Part shown: in pieces, positions 11,666-24,706 of the stretch
Layout: every line of letters begins with the position of its first letter
How positions within the stretch are numbered: the first letter of the stretch is position 1
Origin: Capitella teleta
Lineage: Eukaryota > Annelida > Polychaeta > Capitellidae
NCBI GenBank assembly: GCA_000328365.1
Contig: KB304447.1
Coordinates: forward strand, 7,771 to 71,770
Length of the DNA: 64,000 bases
Reading direction: 5' to 3'
Notes under the pieces: model-generated
The model's database searches: none
What the model was told of the DNA's origin: nothing
Seen by the model: only the letters and a program-made list of their open reading frames with translations
Position numbers and translations under genes: made by a program

Positions 11666-13146
11666 CACACACCCTTGATGCCTGAGAATTGACTCAATTG
11701 TATACTATTTTAATGAAGCATTAAACCAGATCGTAAATAAATGACCTGACCTGATCCATTTTACTGAGATGAAACCCATTGCTGAAGAACTGCATATCAT
11801 TATGCTAATGAGTGTCAGCTGATGCTGGTCATATCAAGGTCACTCTGTTCTGTTCTCAGGCAGATAGAAAGATAATTAATCGAGGAAATGCTAATGGTTG
11901 ATATTGATTTCTGAGTCATTGTAATAAACATGATGTTTATATGATGCGTTGGTAGAGGTAAAGTGGGATTTCAGGAATTAAAACAAAAAACTTCGGGTTC
12001 CATCGATTTATGGATTCACGTATATGTATGAGTCATTCATGTTGAGCAGATGAGATCAATATGGAACGATCGCCTTTGTTCTCTTCATTTCATGATGAAG
12101 ACTGTTGTTTCATATTTAAAACACGTGGATGGCCTCGGATAATATCAAAGCGGATGAGTTTATGTACAACTAAGGTCATTTTCGACACATGGATAAAAAA
12201 CACTGATGTGATGAAATTAATCACATGTCAATATCCACATGAGTGCCGCAGCACTTCTGCGGCTGAAGGAGAAAGCGAAATATAATCAGGGCTGAGTCAT
12301 TAAATTTTGAGCAGGTTCTAGCTAGTGCACTCAAATGTTCAAATCTCAATATTGCTGCAATTGACCAACGCGGAAATTTTGTCTGTGACCTGAAACGCAC
12401 CAGTGACCACTGTTCTTGTGAGGAAGGGCAGCAACATTATTGAGCAAACTGAAGTGGTCAATAATTCCAGCATTTTATTTACAAGTAGTACGGGTATCAT
12501 TATATCTTATCGTTGTTGTTTCCAAGAACATGTTCTGAAGCTCGTTGATGATCTAGCTGAAGCTACATAGCAGGGAAAGACAGACAACATGGTATGTGGC
12601 AGAAGTTTGATGCACATTTTATTTAAAGAAAATGACTGAGTATTGATTTGAATGAGAAATATAAAATACACTGAATTCATCAAGGTTTGTAATTCAAATA
12701 AATGCCACAAAAGACCCCAAGGATAATGTAGAGGCGTCTGTGGTTGCTCCCAAAGCGAAGAATATGTGGATCGAAGTACATGGGTCCAAAAGTTCAAGCT
12801 ATAAGAAAACTCATATTGTTTGAAATTTTGGATCATTGTTGTTTGTTGCTAAGCCAATATTTTAGAATGTTATACGTTTAATGCGTGTTATTTCCATAAG
12901 ATGTAACCGACGATCATCCTGAATCATCAGTTTCATAAAGGTCGCATTGGCTCCCCGGGCAAAATCTATAAGCGGCCAGGGCTCGGTCCCAAAAGGACTC
13001 AGCATTATGATTCGTGTTTCAAAAGGAATTACAAATCAAAATAACGATTATAGAAGTGAAGAAGCGCGAAAAGGAAGCCCTGCTGGTTACCATAGCAACA
13101 ACATGTAAATGAATCAAAATTTGATTATTCTGATCTGAAGCATCAC

Positions 13147-13260
13147 AAAAAAAAAACAAAAAAAACAAAAAAACAAAAAACAAAAGAAAACAAACAAAAA
13201 ACAAACAAACAAAACAACAAAACAACAACAACAACAACAACAAACAAACAAACTAATAAT
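13147..13260 (+). repeat. A-rich / (CAA)n low-complexity tract
   Basis: Runs of A broken by C, changing to (AAC)n and (AAAC)n. ORFs across it on the minus strand are low-complexity artefacts. Confidence 0.85.
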
Positions 13261-14624
13261 AATAAAACAATCAAGAAAGTCAGCATTCCTTCGCTGTCTC
13301 GCCTCATGAAAATTTTCAAAACGTGCCAGTGTTGCCGCAAAGAAGAAGGGTTATAACATGGTAGACAAAGGTGCTCGGATACGGGCGGATTTAATTTTGC
13401 ATAAAATACATTACAAGAGAAACTATTAAATAGTAGGCAACATAATTACTTCATCCCATGGCAATTTGAACGAATCTGAACCAACAATTATCCATGCATT
13501 CAGGCGCTGGCAAACGGCGGATTTGAATGACTCCCAATCGCACGGAGGTCCTTTTCAATGCTGATCGCTGTGCGTTACTCTGGGGAGATGACGATTCATG
13601 AAAACTAACATTAATTTACATGAATGTAATTTCCTATTGCAACGTGTGATGCTTTTTATGTCTTATACACATGCGTACTAAATGAGTATGCCATTACTAT
13701 ATTTGTCTTTATCCATGGAAAGTTTCTCACCGCAGAAATACATGCACACGTGTAAGAAATCCAAAGCATTTAAATCAGCTGAAATGAGGCATTCATAAAA
13801 GGAATATCAAGCAGCTTTAAATATAGACATTCATTTGAGAGACACAAAACTGGCACTGAGGGACTTGTCAATGTGCATACACTTAAGCTACGTGGAAATC
13901 ATACAAACCCACATTGCCTTGTTCAGGTAAAGAACACATTGAAACTTATTCTCGTTTCTACTATCGAGGAATTAAGTTAGAGGTTAAAGGTCACAGACAC
14001 TAAGCACATGTCTCTTTTGTGTGGTTGACATGAACGCAGCCTCTAACGTGATTTCATGTCGAACCTTCATCCTCTGTAGTTCAATCTTTTATATTCTATA
14101 ATGTTTTAATTTTCTATATTCTTATGCCGTACGTCCACTAGATGTTAGACCGACATTTATGATAATGTACAACACATTAACAGCAACGTCATTCGGCTGA
14201 ACTGAAAGCACCGCAATGACCCGAATTCACCTTAATTGCCTTGATTGCATGAGGCGATCAGATGGTTAAATGTCATGAGGTCATTATTGAATGGAACTGT
14301 GAAGGCATCTCTTTACGCTAGCTATATGTCATATTCGACCAAGGCTTATTAATGTGAATCTAACATTACCTGTGATGTACAATTAGCGATGAGGTGTGTA
14401 TCACGTGATTAGAGCCATACAGCATAAGCCCAAACAACATTACCTGTATGATTGATTGGAGTATTGCTATGCATTGCTTGATTCTTATAATGGCATACTT
14501 GGTCATAATATATTTCTCAGACACTAATTGTACTGCTGCTCAAATTCATATCAAGGTAGGGCGCTGTGTGTTACTGTCGATGGCGGTAAACACTCAGGGC
14601 AATGTATCCTCGGGATTAGTCGAT

Positions 14625-14625
<1 letters not shown>

Positions 14626-14656
<31 letters not shown>
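14626..14656 (+). repeat. Poly(A) tract, 31 A
   Basis: Uninterrupted run of 31 A followed by a purine-rich gaagaaaagaaaaaagaag segment. It could be the tail of a retroposed sequence, but nothing recognisable precedes it. Confidence 0.85.
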
Positions 14657-14664
<8 letters not shown>

Positions 14665-14941
14665 GAAAAAAGAAGAGGGAAACATGTTAAGAACGCCTGA
14701 TGTTTCAGACACCTATGCAACGACTTAGTTCCACAAGATGTAATAGAGGATCACCCCCTCGGTTACATAACGGCCTCTCACTGGCTCACAAGGTGTCACC
14801 ATTTTACTTGCAATGATTTTGTGTGTAATATTTCTGCTATTTTTTTTTGTAGCAACACGGGCACTGGAAGGGGTGCCGAGGGTCTATCATGTTATAACCC
14901 ATATCAACCAGGCAAAAACAACAATGAGCATGGATAACAAT

Positions 14942-14947
14942 TTTATT
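14942..14947 (-). promoter_or_regulatory. Candidate poly(A) signal of the EF-hand gene
   Basis: TTTATT on the plus strand reads AATAAA on the minus strand, about 390 nt downstream of the EF-hand stop codon. It is the nearest canonical hexamer I noticed on this strand. Confidence 0.35.
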
Positions 14948-15269
14948 TTATCCTAAATGAATACGTGTGCCAAAAAGAAAAAAAGGAGTTTTCATAAAGG
15001 TGTTATATATTCCTCAAGTAACTACTGTAACACGGTTCTCAACTCCCTGGTTTGTCGAAAAGAAAAAAAAGAAATAAATCACTGTTGGCGGAATTTCAAA
15101 ATTATTACCAAAAAATTTCATATTTACTTATAAGTGCATTATGGAAGAACTGTCATGAGATAATTATAATCTCATGATAAGATAACGAAGAAGAAAAGAT
15201 TATCGTTGAATAAAAAGAAGCGTTCTAAAGATATATTTGAACAATCAGCAAAGCGATGGAATGGTCGTG

Positions 15270-15320
15270 ATGCGTTATGAATCGTCTTCGATGTGGCCTC
15301 CTTTGCAATTCATAACGCAT
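15270..15320. repeat. Perfect 13-bp inverted repeat in the EF-hand 3' UTR
   Basis: ATGCGTTATGAAT at 15270-15282 is exactly complementary to ATTCATAACGCAT at 15308-15320, with a 25-nt spacer. In the minus-strand transcript this would form a hairpin just after the stop codon of the EF-hand gene. A related copy of the same word follows directly at 15327-15339. Confidence 0.75.
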
Positions 15321-15339
15321 AAGCAAAATCATAACGCAC

Positions 15340-18300
15340 TCACGAGTGAAGCAAGAATGCCACGAACTCGCTGTATTGCAGTTCGCCATCCTTATTTGAG
15401 TCGTACATGTGCACGAGCGATTCAACTTCTTCGGCGGGAATGCCAATCTTCTCAAGCATTAACTTTGCCTCGTCCATGGAAACTGCTCCGCTGTCATCTT
15501 TGTCGAACTCCTTGAATATCGCTTGGATTTGGGACGCCCTTTGAAAATCACACATAATAGGGGTGTGAGGTTGAGACTTATCACAAAACTCTAAAGGTTT
15601 GAATAACTGATAGCTTGATGGGTTAATGTGTTGTTTGAAATTTACTTTGGTGTTGGCTGCATGTATTTCTGTGAATTAGCGGAACTCTATCAACATTATA
15701 TTATAATATATAGCCAATACTTAGTTGACCACCCTACTTTCAGTATAAAAATGGACCCTTCCACGCGGGGAAGCAGACGATAGGAGTATTTATTTACTTT
15801 CCCGCCAAAAGTCCTGAGACCTGTTTACTTACTTGTACTGGACCTTTTCGTAGAATTTCGCAAATTCTTCGTAACTGAGCTGGCCGTCGTTATTCTTGTC
15901 GTATTTCCTGACCAAATCAATGGATTGTTTTGGAGTGAAACTCAGTTCTTTTTGCAATATCTTGTGCGCTTCGTCCATGGTTACAACTCCATTCCCGTCC
16001 GCATCAAACTCCATGAACTTTCTACGGATCCCCGCCATTCTGTAATATAATATAAAAGCAGGTCAATTTGTGAAGTTACGTCATCAAATTCCAAGTATAT
16101 GACACAAGTGGGAACTATTCTCTGGGATATGGTTTAGCCAGAATGTCGTTTGAATATTCGCATATTATCAGGTTTCTCCTTGTAATCAGCTGAAAGTTAC
16201 CAAATTATTACAGGAAGCATAATTTCAAACGAACATTTTTTCTTCATTTTTTGAGTTTACTAAGAATTACCGGACGGAATTTCTTATGAAATAGTGTGGT
16301 ACATTCCTTAATAGATGATTTCAATATTGAATCTTTTGCGTTTCCGCCAATTCCCACGCCCCACGTACGGGTTTAGACGCTAACACTTGCTTCCAGTTTT
16401 TAATACGCCCAGTTGACGAGTAGGCGAGATCTAGTCTCAGGGACCCACTCATCTCAATCTACTTTTAGCGTACCCCGCTAACAGGACCTCCTCATTATTA
16501 TGTTTAAGTAGAGAAAAAAAGACAGTAGCTTCAAATATACGAATCATGCCAATGGCATATAAATATACCAGAATAGCTGCATTCTTGCTCAAAGTGTCTC
16601 GATTCTATTACATTCATGGCAGGGCGCGTGATATTTGCAGATACAAAATTGGTCAATTTTCTCAACGAGGTCTTTTAATGTCACATAATATTATTCAAGC
16701 TGACGTCACGAGCCGCTTTGATTTTTTTTTCTATTACTTCATGCATTATGTATGTATAAAAGAGGCAAGCTTTGCCATGATATTTCGCCATTAATGGCTA
16801 CACACTGGCTAGGAACGTCTAGGCTGTGAAGCCTATGATTGAATAAATGTAGCATAGGTCACGTGCTGATGCTGTTTTAAAGATCAACCCGCTGCTATGG
16901 TAACGAATCAACTCAAATCAATTCGGCTTCGTCGCCTCGAGTCGAAAAATGATAATAAAAATAGTAATTAATATCTTGAGTTATTTGATTAATAACTTAT
17001 CACAAGGCGTTTGAATCGACTGATTCTCACTCAATTTAACAGAAAAAAAAATCAAAAAAAATCAAAATATTTGAGTATTTTTGCCAATTTATATGTGTCA
17101 ATGTGTGATTGATTGTTCGAGTCACGGAAGTTCACCCCTTCTCGACGGTGCTGACCCACTTCACTTACCTGCTATTCTAGACCTCGAAATCTAGCTTTGT
17201 GCACCGCGGAAATTTCCAGTAATAGATATCCTGTGTTTTGGTTGCACATGAGTTTACACAGGGAATATGCTCATAAGAACGAGGAAATTAACTTAAGATC
17301 GGAGACTGTACTGAGGAAGGAAGAACTGAAATAACATTTCTAGTTTTCTCTCTCTTACACTGGGTGTTGCAGAAAAGCGACCTCAATCGACTAATTGGCC
17401 TCACCTGTGTTCATCTTCCGGGATTGTGATTGTGTTTGCTGGCATTGCTCTCAAGAATTCGTCAAAACTCAAGCATCCATTGCAGTCCAGATCGTTGGCT
17501 TTCATAATTTCCTGCAACGAAAATAATTATGTCATACATTAAATTAACCCGGATTAATAGATTTGCCGTTTGTATAACAAGCGAGCATATCTATGAGATC
17601 CATGGATGGCAATCACAACTGGGTATTCTTCGTGTTGACTGATTCCCAAGTTAAGCGGAGATTCCCTTGCGATCTGTTTGCCCATTATTTTAACGATGTC
17701 AAGAACAATCCCCCAAAACCTACAAACAGAGGGACCAATGTTTGTTGATGGGTGCAATTTACTATTGGTTACAGCACCGTCATCTATGTTTACTTGCAGC
17801 TGACGTTGTATATAGAAGAAGATGACAATTACACATTGTTTCATGATCGTCAACAAAGCTAGGACAAGCACCCCCCTCCCCCTTATTACAATCTGAATTA
17901 CAATCGGATACAACATGGTGTAATATGTCCTCGATCAGACCAATCTACTACGGGAGTCTCAGATCCTGAAACCAATAACCTAATATACTGATTCAATTCC
18001 AACCCTATAAAACCTAATTACCTGTCGTTCCTAACGTGCCTGCCATAAGTACTGACTTAATGCAATCAATTGTGATCCCTCTATCTTCTAAGATACCCTG
18101 ATTAACCCAAAATCCGAAGGAGGAATGTTCCAACAGTTTCCTAAGATTGGCTGCCCTCCTAATTGGAATGGGGTTGCAGATGGTATCCTATACTTACCGT
18201 GATCTGTTCGTTGCTGAGTCTGTATCCGAGTTTTTGGGAAACCTTGGAGAGTTCTCTTGTGCTGATCACTCCATCTCCATTCAGATCAAACTGCTCAAAG

Positions 18301-18356
18301 TGTTCTCTGTATGCTCGTATCTGTTCAGGGCTCATCGGTGTTGCGGCTGCTGACAT
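15340..18356 (-). CDS. Six-EF-hand calmodulin/calbindin-like calcium-binding protein (4 exons)
   Basis: Exons in transcript order: 18198-18356 (ATG at 18356, donor GTAAGT), 17405-17511 (donor GTGAGG), 15833-16039 (donor GTAAGT), 15340-15538 (TGA). Total 672 nt, 223 residues, all frames joining cleanly. Six canonical 12-residue EF loops: DLNGDGVISTRE, DLDCNGCLSFDE, DADGNGVVTMDE, DKNNDGQLSYEE, DKDDSGAVSMDE and DSNKDGELQYSE. Each has Asp at 1, Gly at 6 and Glu at 12, so six Ca2+ sites are predicted. The N-terminus MSPEQIRAYREHFEQFD resembles calmodulin. Six EF-hands is the calbindin-D28k/calretinin/secretagogin arrangement, but the sequence reads as calmodulin-like and the loops are unusually intact (vertebrate calbindins often lose one or two). 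No signal peptide or membrane segment; likely cytosolic sensor or buffer. The acceptor of exon 4 (TTTCAAAG) is weak in pyrimidines. Confidence 0.92.
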
Positions 18357-21300
18357 CTTGCAAGTCTCGTAAATATTATCTGCTGGAAAATAAACGTATC
18401 AAATAAAGCTTTCGCGATTTTTTGGATTGATGAATTATGTAATCATTGAATATTGACTGTTTTCCAACGTCTCTCTGACATCACAAAGTTAGGGTATCAC
18501 CTGATTTCTACTCTTGATGGCATCATAATCACCATTGTACACCTTAATGTGCACAATTATCAAAAGAGCTTTCGCTGTTTCGTCGATATCCCAAGGTTGG
18601 ATGCCGTACAATACTACACTTTGTTGGTAGGCAACAGAAACAGACACAATAATAATGATGCAGTCCCAGGGTTTGGGACATACTTTAGCCATTGGGTCTT
18701 GAGGATATAATGCGAACCAAATTAATGCGTCCTTGGACAGAGGACGAAGAAAGATAAGCACAATTTACCATCGTGCAATCTCTTTGTGAAGGCGATATGA
18801 TAGGCAAAAGTATGCGACAAAGACAAGAAAGAAATCGATGCCAGTAGTTAAAGCTTAAGAGGAAAAGAGAAATTCATTAACTGAACCAGTTCTTTGATTA
18901 CGCGCTTATAGAAATGTGGATTTAATCGAATGGTTGCCCATAGCAACAGAATATACAAGTGCACCTTACATGTAACATAATTTATAACTAATGCCATTGC
19001 AAAAGAAGTTATTATTTTTCCATCCTAATGCACTGTGAAAAGCTGCTCAATCCCAATACGCTCAAAGTACTCAATTGTCAATTGATGTCTGTTCGATTTA
19101 ATATTTAGATTATCATCATAATAACCAGGCAACCACTGAATTTGTCTGAAGTGTCTGTTACGAATTACCCTTATCGTATACATAAGCATCATGTCTATTT
19201 AATTGTACCAATATATTCCAGTGATCGAAGCGTGCCGTCGAATTCGCAAGCGCAGTTTTGTAATTGACTTCAACTCTTGACCACAAGGATGCTTGCTCTA
19301 CGTGGCGTAGGCAATACTCCATTCCTACGCGGAAGTAACACGTAGCATCATGCTGGTGACCATCCCTGTGGTCCCCCCAAATTTGTATAAACACTCTGCG
19401 AGATAGCGGATTCGTGGAGCATCGCCCACACGCCAACAACTCTAGTAACGCAGTCATCTGAATAAATCACTGAGTCCAATTTTATTGAATTGTAATTCTT
19501 TATCGATCAAGAACACCCACGACGACATTAACAGTGTCACGTGTTGGGTCTATTTTGCACATCAGAGGAGAGCAAGGGTAGTGCCCTTACATGTCAGGTG
19601 CTAACACCCTTGTGTCTTCAGCACCTGCCGGTCAGTATCATATTATGTAGCGCACGTTTCAATGATTCGGAGTCCAATTTTGCAGCCAGTGACCTTTCAT
19701 CTTTGTGCTAGAAACGATATCAGACGGAGCATCCAATTATACGCATCGGTGACTCAAACGTCACGTGGTGCATGACAATGGGCTCATAAGTCTACACTTC
19801 ATTGGTCTTATACGATCCCAGGGACCGATAGCCTTGCGCATGTATACGACTTATATACGACCGTTATGCCACAAACTGCTATAATTGCATGGGATTAAAT
19901 TAGCTAGGATCAGAGATGAGTGGAAGTGGTCGTATGCACCATATACGTTGACCTTGCAATATCCCCTACAAACACCCTACCAACGCACTACTGACTAAAT
20001 TGACGTTTGCGCCATCAATTTCTAGGGAAATGATGTACAAGACACGCGATTCTCATGCTAATGCTCAGAAAGCAATCGCGGCAAATAGTTTATTGTGCGA
20101 TATAGGAGTGAGCTGTTCTCTAATACCATACTCCTTTGTCCAGAGATGTTGTGCGGTGTGGCGATAGAAGGATGTAGGAGTTGAAGTGAAAATCTATAAA
20201 GTATTGGGACGCCACAAAGCCATGCTTGGCACCTCGGGATATAAGGGATATTGATGAAATTGACAGAGCATTTGTATTGTCTTCGGTTTCTGCCCTTGGT
20301 TGTTGTGTATATATTTGTTATACCACCCATATAGGTAAGAGTGGTAAATACTAAATAATAAACAAAAAGAACTATTAATTTTATAGGCTCACAGATATGC
20401 ATGTCAGCAGAGCATGCATATTTATAGCCACACTTGTCAATGTCAAACTGTGTTTGCTGACGAAATTGATGCCCGTGTTATTGCATTGTAGATTGTTGAA
20501 GTGCTGTTATGTTTTGCGTGCACTGATTCTGGCCGTGATGTTTGCTGTTAGGTCATCATGAAATGAACGAGCATCTGCTGAGGAGATGAGTGAAATCGAC
20601 CGCGATACACTGCCGACTATGGCTGATTCACGAAGCGTTTAATCTCATCGCAGATGTGCTTTCTCCCGTTCTGATAACACAGTGCACAATTAATGTACAT
20701 GGGGATGACATTATACTGTTCATGTCATCATCAGAAGGGGTGGCTGTGATCTTCACCGAATCTAATGTATTCATCACATTTGAATAAACATGAATGGACA
20801 TCATCAGAATGTGCCTCATCTGCTTCCGGAGGAAATCCGGGTCTGTCTAGACGCTGACGAGATCGTCCTTTCGACATTGAATCTTTATTGAGCCAATGCT
20901 TCATTTGAACCTGACCAAGATTAAAGGCACTGAGCTTCATTTTGCCATCGGTTCTATGTATATTGCAAGAAACCAAATATTTTGGATTCATGATGCGACA
21001 TTGAACCATAGTCAATGTCGGATGTGTTCCATATATAATAATGCAGTATTTAGGCACGTAGCACTTTTGTTGGGCACAGCTGAGTACACAACACGTAGTA
21101 CTCAGGGGTTATGTCATTTTCAGCCGCGCCACAGGCTAGAGAGAATTGATGAATGGTGCGTATATATATATATATCCTCAGGTGCAAAAGAATCGCAACG
21201 ATCTATAATTGGCTTAATGATTACTTAATCCAAGTTTGGATCTACAACAATATTTTACAGGGTGCACAAGTCTATTCTATTCATTTTCAAAGCGTTCGCG

Positions 21301-21586
21301 ATCAGGAATTGATTTTCTTTCGCAGCCAATCCGTGAATCCTGGTAAACATTATTTCGAGTACTCCCATGACAAGATGTCTTTAATAGAGCATGAAATTAA
21401 CTTGAACGATACTCCAACGAGTGCTTTACTCAAAAGCAATCAGACTTTTGCAAAATTTGCACTCTGGGAAAGCTGACGGATTCCTGAAGGGTAGTATCCA
21501 GAAGCTTTCTGGAGCGTGTAGTTGACCCAAGAGTCACAAACCACTAAATCGGATACAGTGTATCAACCACACAACAAATGCGCCAT

Positions 21587-21634
<48 letters not shown>

Positions 21635-24085
21635 ATATACCTTGGAGTGACCTCGATCTGGATGCCTAAGCGTGACAGCATTCCCACAGAACTGAGAAAT
21701 CCGGTACGCTCAGGGCTACGACTGGTTCAAGACAGCAGTGTTTACGGAATGTACGACAGGGGAGGATTGCGACTGACCAATATCTCCAGAGAAAAATTTG
21801 ATATCGGCTCAGGTAGAGGAGATAGGACCCAGGTCCCCCAAAAATATCCCAAATCCGGGTTACGAATATCCAGAGATCCGACTATTACAGTAAAATAATG
21901 CTCACCCACACCTTGCTATGGTCATCGTAGACTTATTGAAAATGAAAAAATCACTTATAGCATTGTCATGGTTGGCATAACCCCCCAATTTGTCATCAAA
22001 TGAACACTTCTGAGATAACCTGATGTCATAAATTCCTCACCGCCTCCCGTCTCTCCACAATAGCTGAGAACTGATTCAACGCTATAATAGCATCCCACAG
22101 GGCAGGGTTGAGAGTCTCATCAAGAATTGTGGCCCAAAAATCCTCTCATGTGCTTTTGGCGTGAGTCAGAGGACTGGGAATATCTGACCATGAAAATCGA
22201 ACATTTGTTATTTTGACCCCTTGTCAATTGTTCCTCCAATTAAACCAGGTTAAAACCAATGGAATTCTTTGAAATTTCAGGAATATGTGCGCAAGTTGTT
22301 CAACGTATTACACAGGAAAATTCAAGTCTATACAATGCATACCCGGAATGTGGTGATGGCTTAACCGAAGAGATGCGTTTCTTTTGCACTAAAGTATACT
22401 TAACACAAGGCATGAGTTGTGTAATGTGCTACTTGCATGTCGTAGCACACTGAGGCAGCAACAGGCGGTCATTCGTCACACCGCTCGGTATGACCTCGAT
22501 TCCATCTTCCATTGCAGCTAACCAGCTCCCTCGTTTAATCGTTCCCCGAGTACGCCCTTGTAATAGCCCACATCATGAGAGCTCTTGCTGTTGGATTACT
22601 TGATTTTGTTATCTAATATTGCAAGCATGATTCTATTGTCGTCATACATTCTACTCAGCAATCCTGTAACTCAGATATTACAGTGCTAGTTTCCATCTCA
22701 CTTGTCTCATTACTTTAATATTAATGTGTTAATCATTATGGTCTCTCCATTAAGGGGAATGTGAACTTCTCAGATTAAATTGCAGATATCATATGTAGAT
22801 AGAATTAACGCAAGAGGGTTCATTGATTGTATGCTTTTGAAAGGAGAGCTTTCATGAACCCCAAGGCACCAATCAACCCTAATTAAGGTCACGCTACAAA
22901 TCGCTATTCCCCACACACTTCTCTTCAAACGGAACAACAATGTACCTATATTTACAATTCAGTCGCCAGCTGCCTCAGGCAGAGCGCTAGACAAACGGGA
23001 GGTGCATTGGTTGGGGATACTTCAAGATGAGGCCGCTCGTGCAATAATGTTAGGTTATTGATTGTTGCTGCATGTACGCTTTACATGTCTATTGATTAAA
23101 AAAACGCTGGGCTTTTGAGATGAACATCGTTCTGTGGCTGTATACAGTTTATACCTTGGTGATTCGTTACGCCAGTTTATACATCTGAGTTGATGCGGAG
23201 AAAACATTTGTGATTTGTCGTGCGATCAGATCCCGTACGTGTTAAACGAGCACACCCTCATCACAGGAAAATTGCAAGATCTGTTTTTGTTCTGACTGCC
23301 CTGGAAGTTCCCATAAATAGATTGTCACTCTCAGTTTTTGTTCCTCATTCCTGGAATCGGCGCTCTGCCTAATGTATATAACGGATTGATGTCTCTCTAC
23401 TGAAGGTCGCGATTCACCATAATGTCATTGTCGATATGATGATGTCATGATACGGGGAGGCATACCTGCATGTGTACAACACTACAGGTGTATAGATGAT
23501 ATATCCATGGGAATGTACTATTCCATTGCATCATATACTAAGAAATAACTTCATCGCATCATAATTAACATTAAAACCCATTTAGTCAAGGATATCTTCG
23601 AGACATTATTTCATCAGCTTATTGAAATAGTTTTTTTGATAGATGTTTAAGAGTTTAAAATAAAGCTGGAAATAATAATATCTTCATTTTCTAATTGAAC
23701 TTGATTTTCTCGTAAGTCCACAGTAGTGATAAACCTGATAATCAAAGCTTCCTCCATGAGACATTCTGTGCAAGGAATTCCAGTGTTGTTTTCTTGATCC
23801 TTCTTTCTGATTAGCAGAGTGGCTTTTATCGGAGAATCCTAAGTTCAACACAGTGTTTTCACTTGCTCTAAATTCAACCACTTTGCTGGTGATGTATTCA
23901 ACAGTAGGTGTGAAAAGCACTTGTACATTTTCTATTCACCGACTAGCTCCTTTCCATGGCACTGAAAATAACTGTTCATTCACCGCCAATCTATTCTAGT
24001 CCGCTTTGCATATAATTAACCCAGTTCCCATGTGCGGTTTTGTTGAATGTGTAATTATCATGGTACAATTACCCTTGGAAGTGTT
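18357..24085. other. Gene-poor intergenic stretch
   Basis: Contains the 5' region of the EF-hand gene and no gene I can support. An A-tract lies at 21587-21620. A minus-strand open stretch at 19158-19457 has an ordinary amino-acid mix, but no family, start context or splice sites stand out, so it is not called. Confidence 0.45.
21587..21634 (+). repeat. Poly(A) tract
   Basis: About 34 A, one G, then 13 more A. No recognised retroposon body precedes it. Confidence 0.85.
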
Positions 24086-24371
24086 TTTGCAATAAAATTA
24101 GACACAATAACTATGTTAAAATATGCTCGAAATTTTGTAACTTCTGATCTTCAATTTGGGTATAAGGAAGATATCTTCAATCATTCAATGCACCTTTCTC
24201 TTAAATGAAATAGTCGATATTTACACTCGAGATCATTCCACATCACACGTTGTACTACCAGACGCCTCTAAAGCATTTGATCGCGTTGAGTATTGTAAAT
24301 TGTTAATTATCGGAATGTATTTCCACTTATATGTTATTAAATTTCTATGTACAATAATCGAGCTTTTATAG
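24086..24371 (+). mobile_element. LINE reverse-transcriptase fragment
   Basis: The plus strand encodes ...FVTSDLQFGYK, then STxx-IQCTFLLNEIVD-like sequence, DHSTSHVVLPDASKAFDRVEY and YVIKFLCTIIEL. 'LQFGFK' followed by 'DASKAFDRV' is the fingers/palm region of non-LTR retrotransposon RT (motifs 2a-A), with the catalytic aspartate of motif A in DASKAFD. Only this part of the RT is present and small lesions separate some blocks, so it is a dead fragment. The clade cannot be fixed from this length. It abuts the 17-bp minisatellite. Confidence 0.72.
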
Positions 24372-24390
24372 TTAAAATGGTGTCGCATAC

Positions 24391-24706
24391 TTATTTAATT
24401 CATTTTGTTATTTAATTCATTTTGTTATTTAATTCATTATTTAATTCATTTTGTTATTTAATTCATTTTGTTATTTAATTCATTTTGTTATTTAATTCAT
24501 TTTGTTATTTAATTCATTTTGTTATTTAATTCATTTTGTTATTTAATTCATTTTGTTATTTAATTCATTTTGTTATTTAATTCATTTTGTTATTTAATTC
24601 ATTTTGTTATTTAATTCATTTTGTTATTTAATTCATTTTGTTATTTAATTCATTTTGTTATTTAATTCATTTTGTTATTTAATTCATTTTGTTATTTAAT
24701 TCATTT
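24391..24706 (+). repeat. 17-bp minisatellite, about 18-19 units
   Basis: Head-to-tail units of TTATTTAATTCATTTTG, nearly identical to one another. One early unit is shortened by 5 bp (ATTCATTATTTAATTC) and the last ends ATTTG. Such homogeneity implies recent expansion. It begins 19 bp after the LINE RT fragment. Confidence 0.95.

Larger units (their letters stand above)
9735..14941. other. Gene-poor intergenic stretch
   Basis: Holds the Ras-like gene's 3' region and no recognised gene. Low-complexity patches are a T-rich run at about 10741-10770, a T-rich run at about 11453-11490, an A/CAA-rich run at 13147-13260 and an A-tract at 14626. Possible LINE tail sequence is listed separately. Confidence 0.5.

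Noticed and set aside
19158-19457. Minus-strand 99-codon open stretch
   Set aside because: Ordinary amino-acid mix but no recognisable family, splice context or neighbouring exon.
24391-24706. CRISPR-like array
   Set aside because: The 17-bp units are contiguous with no unique spacers and the genome is eukaryotic; it is a minisatellite.
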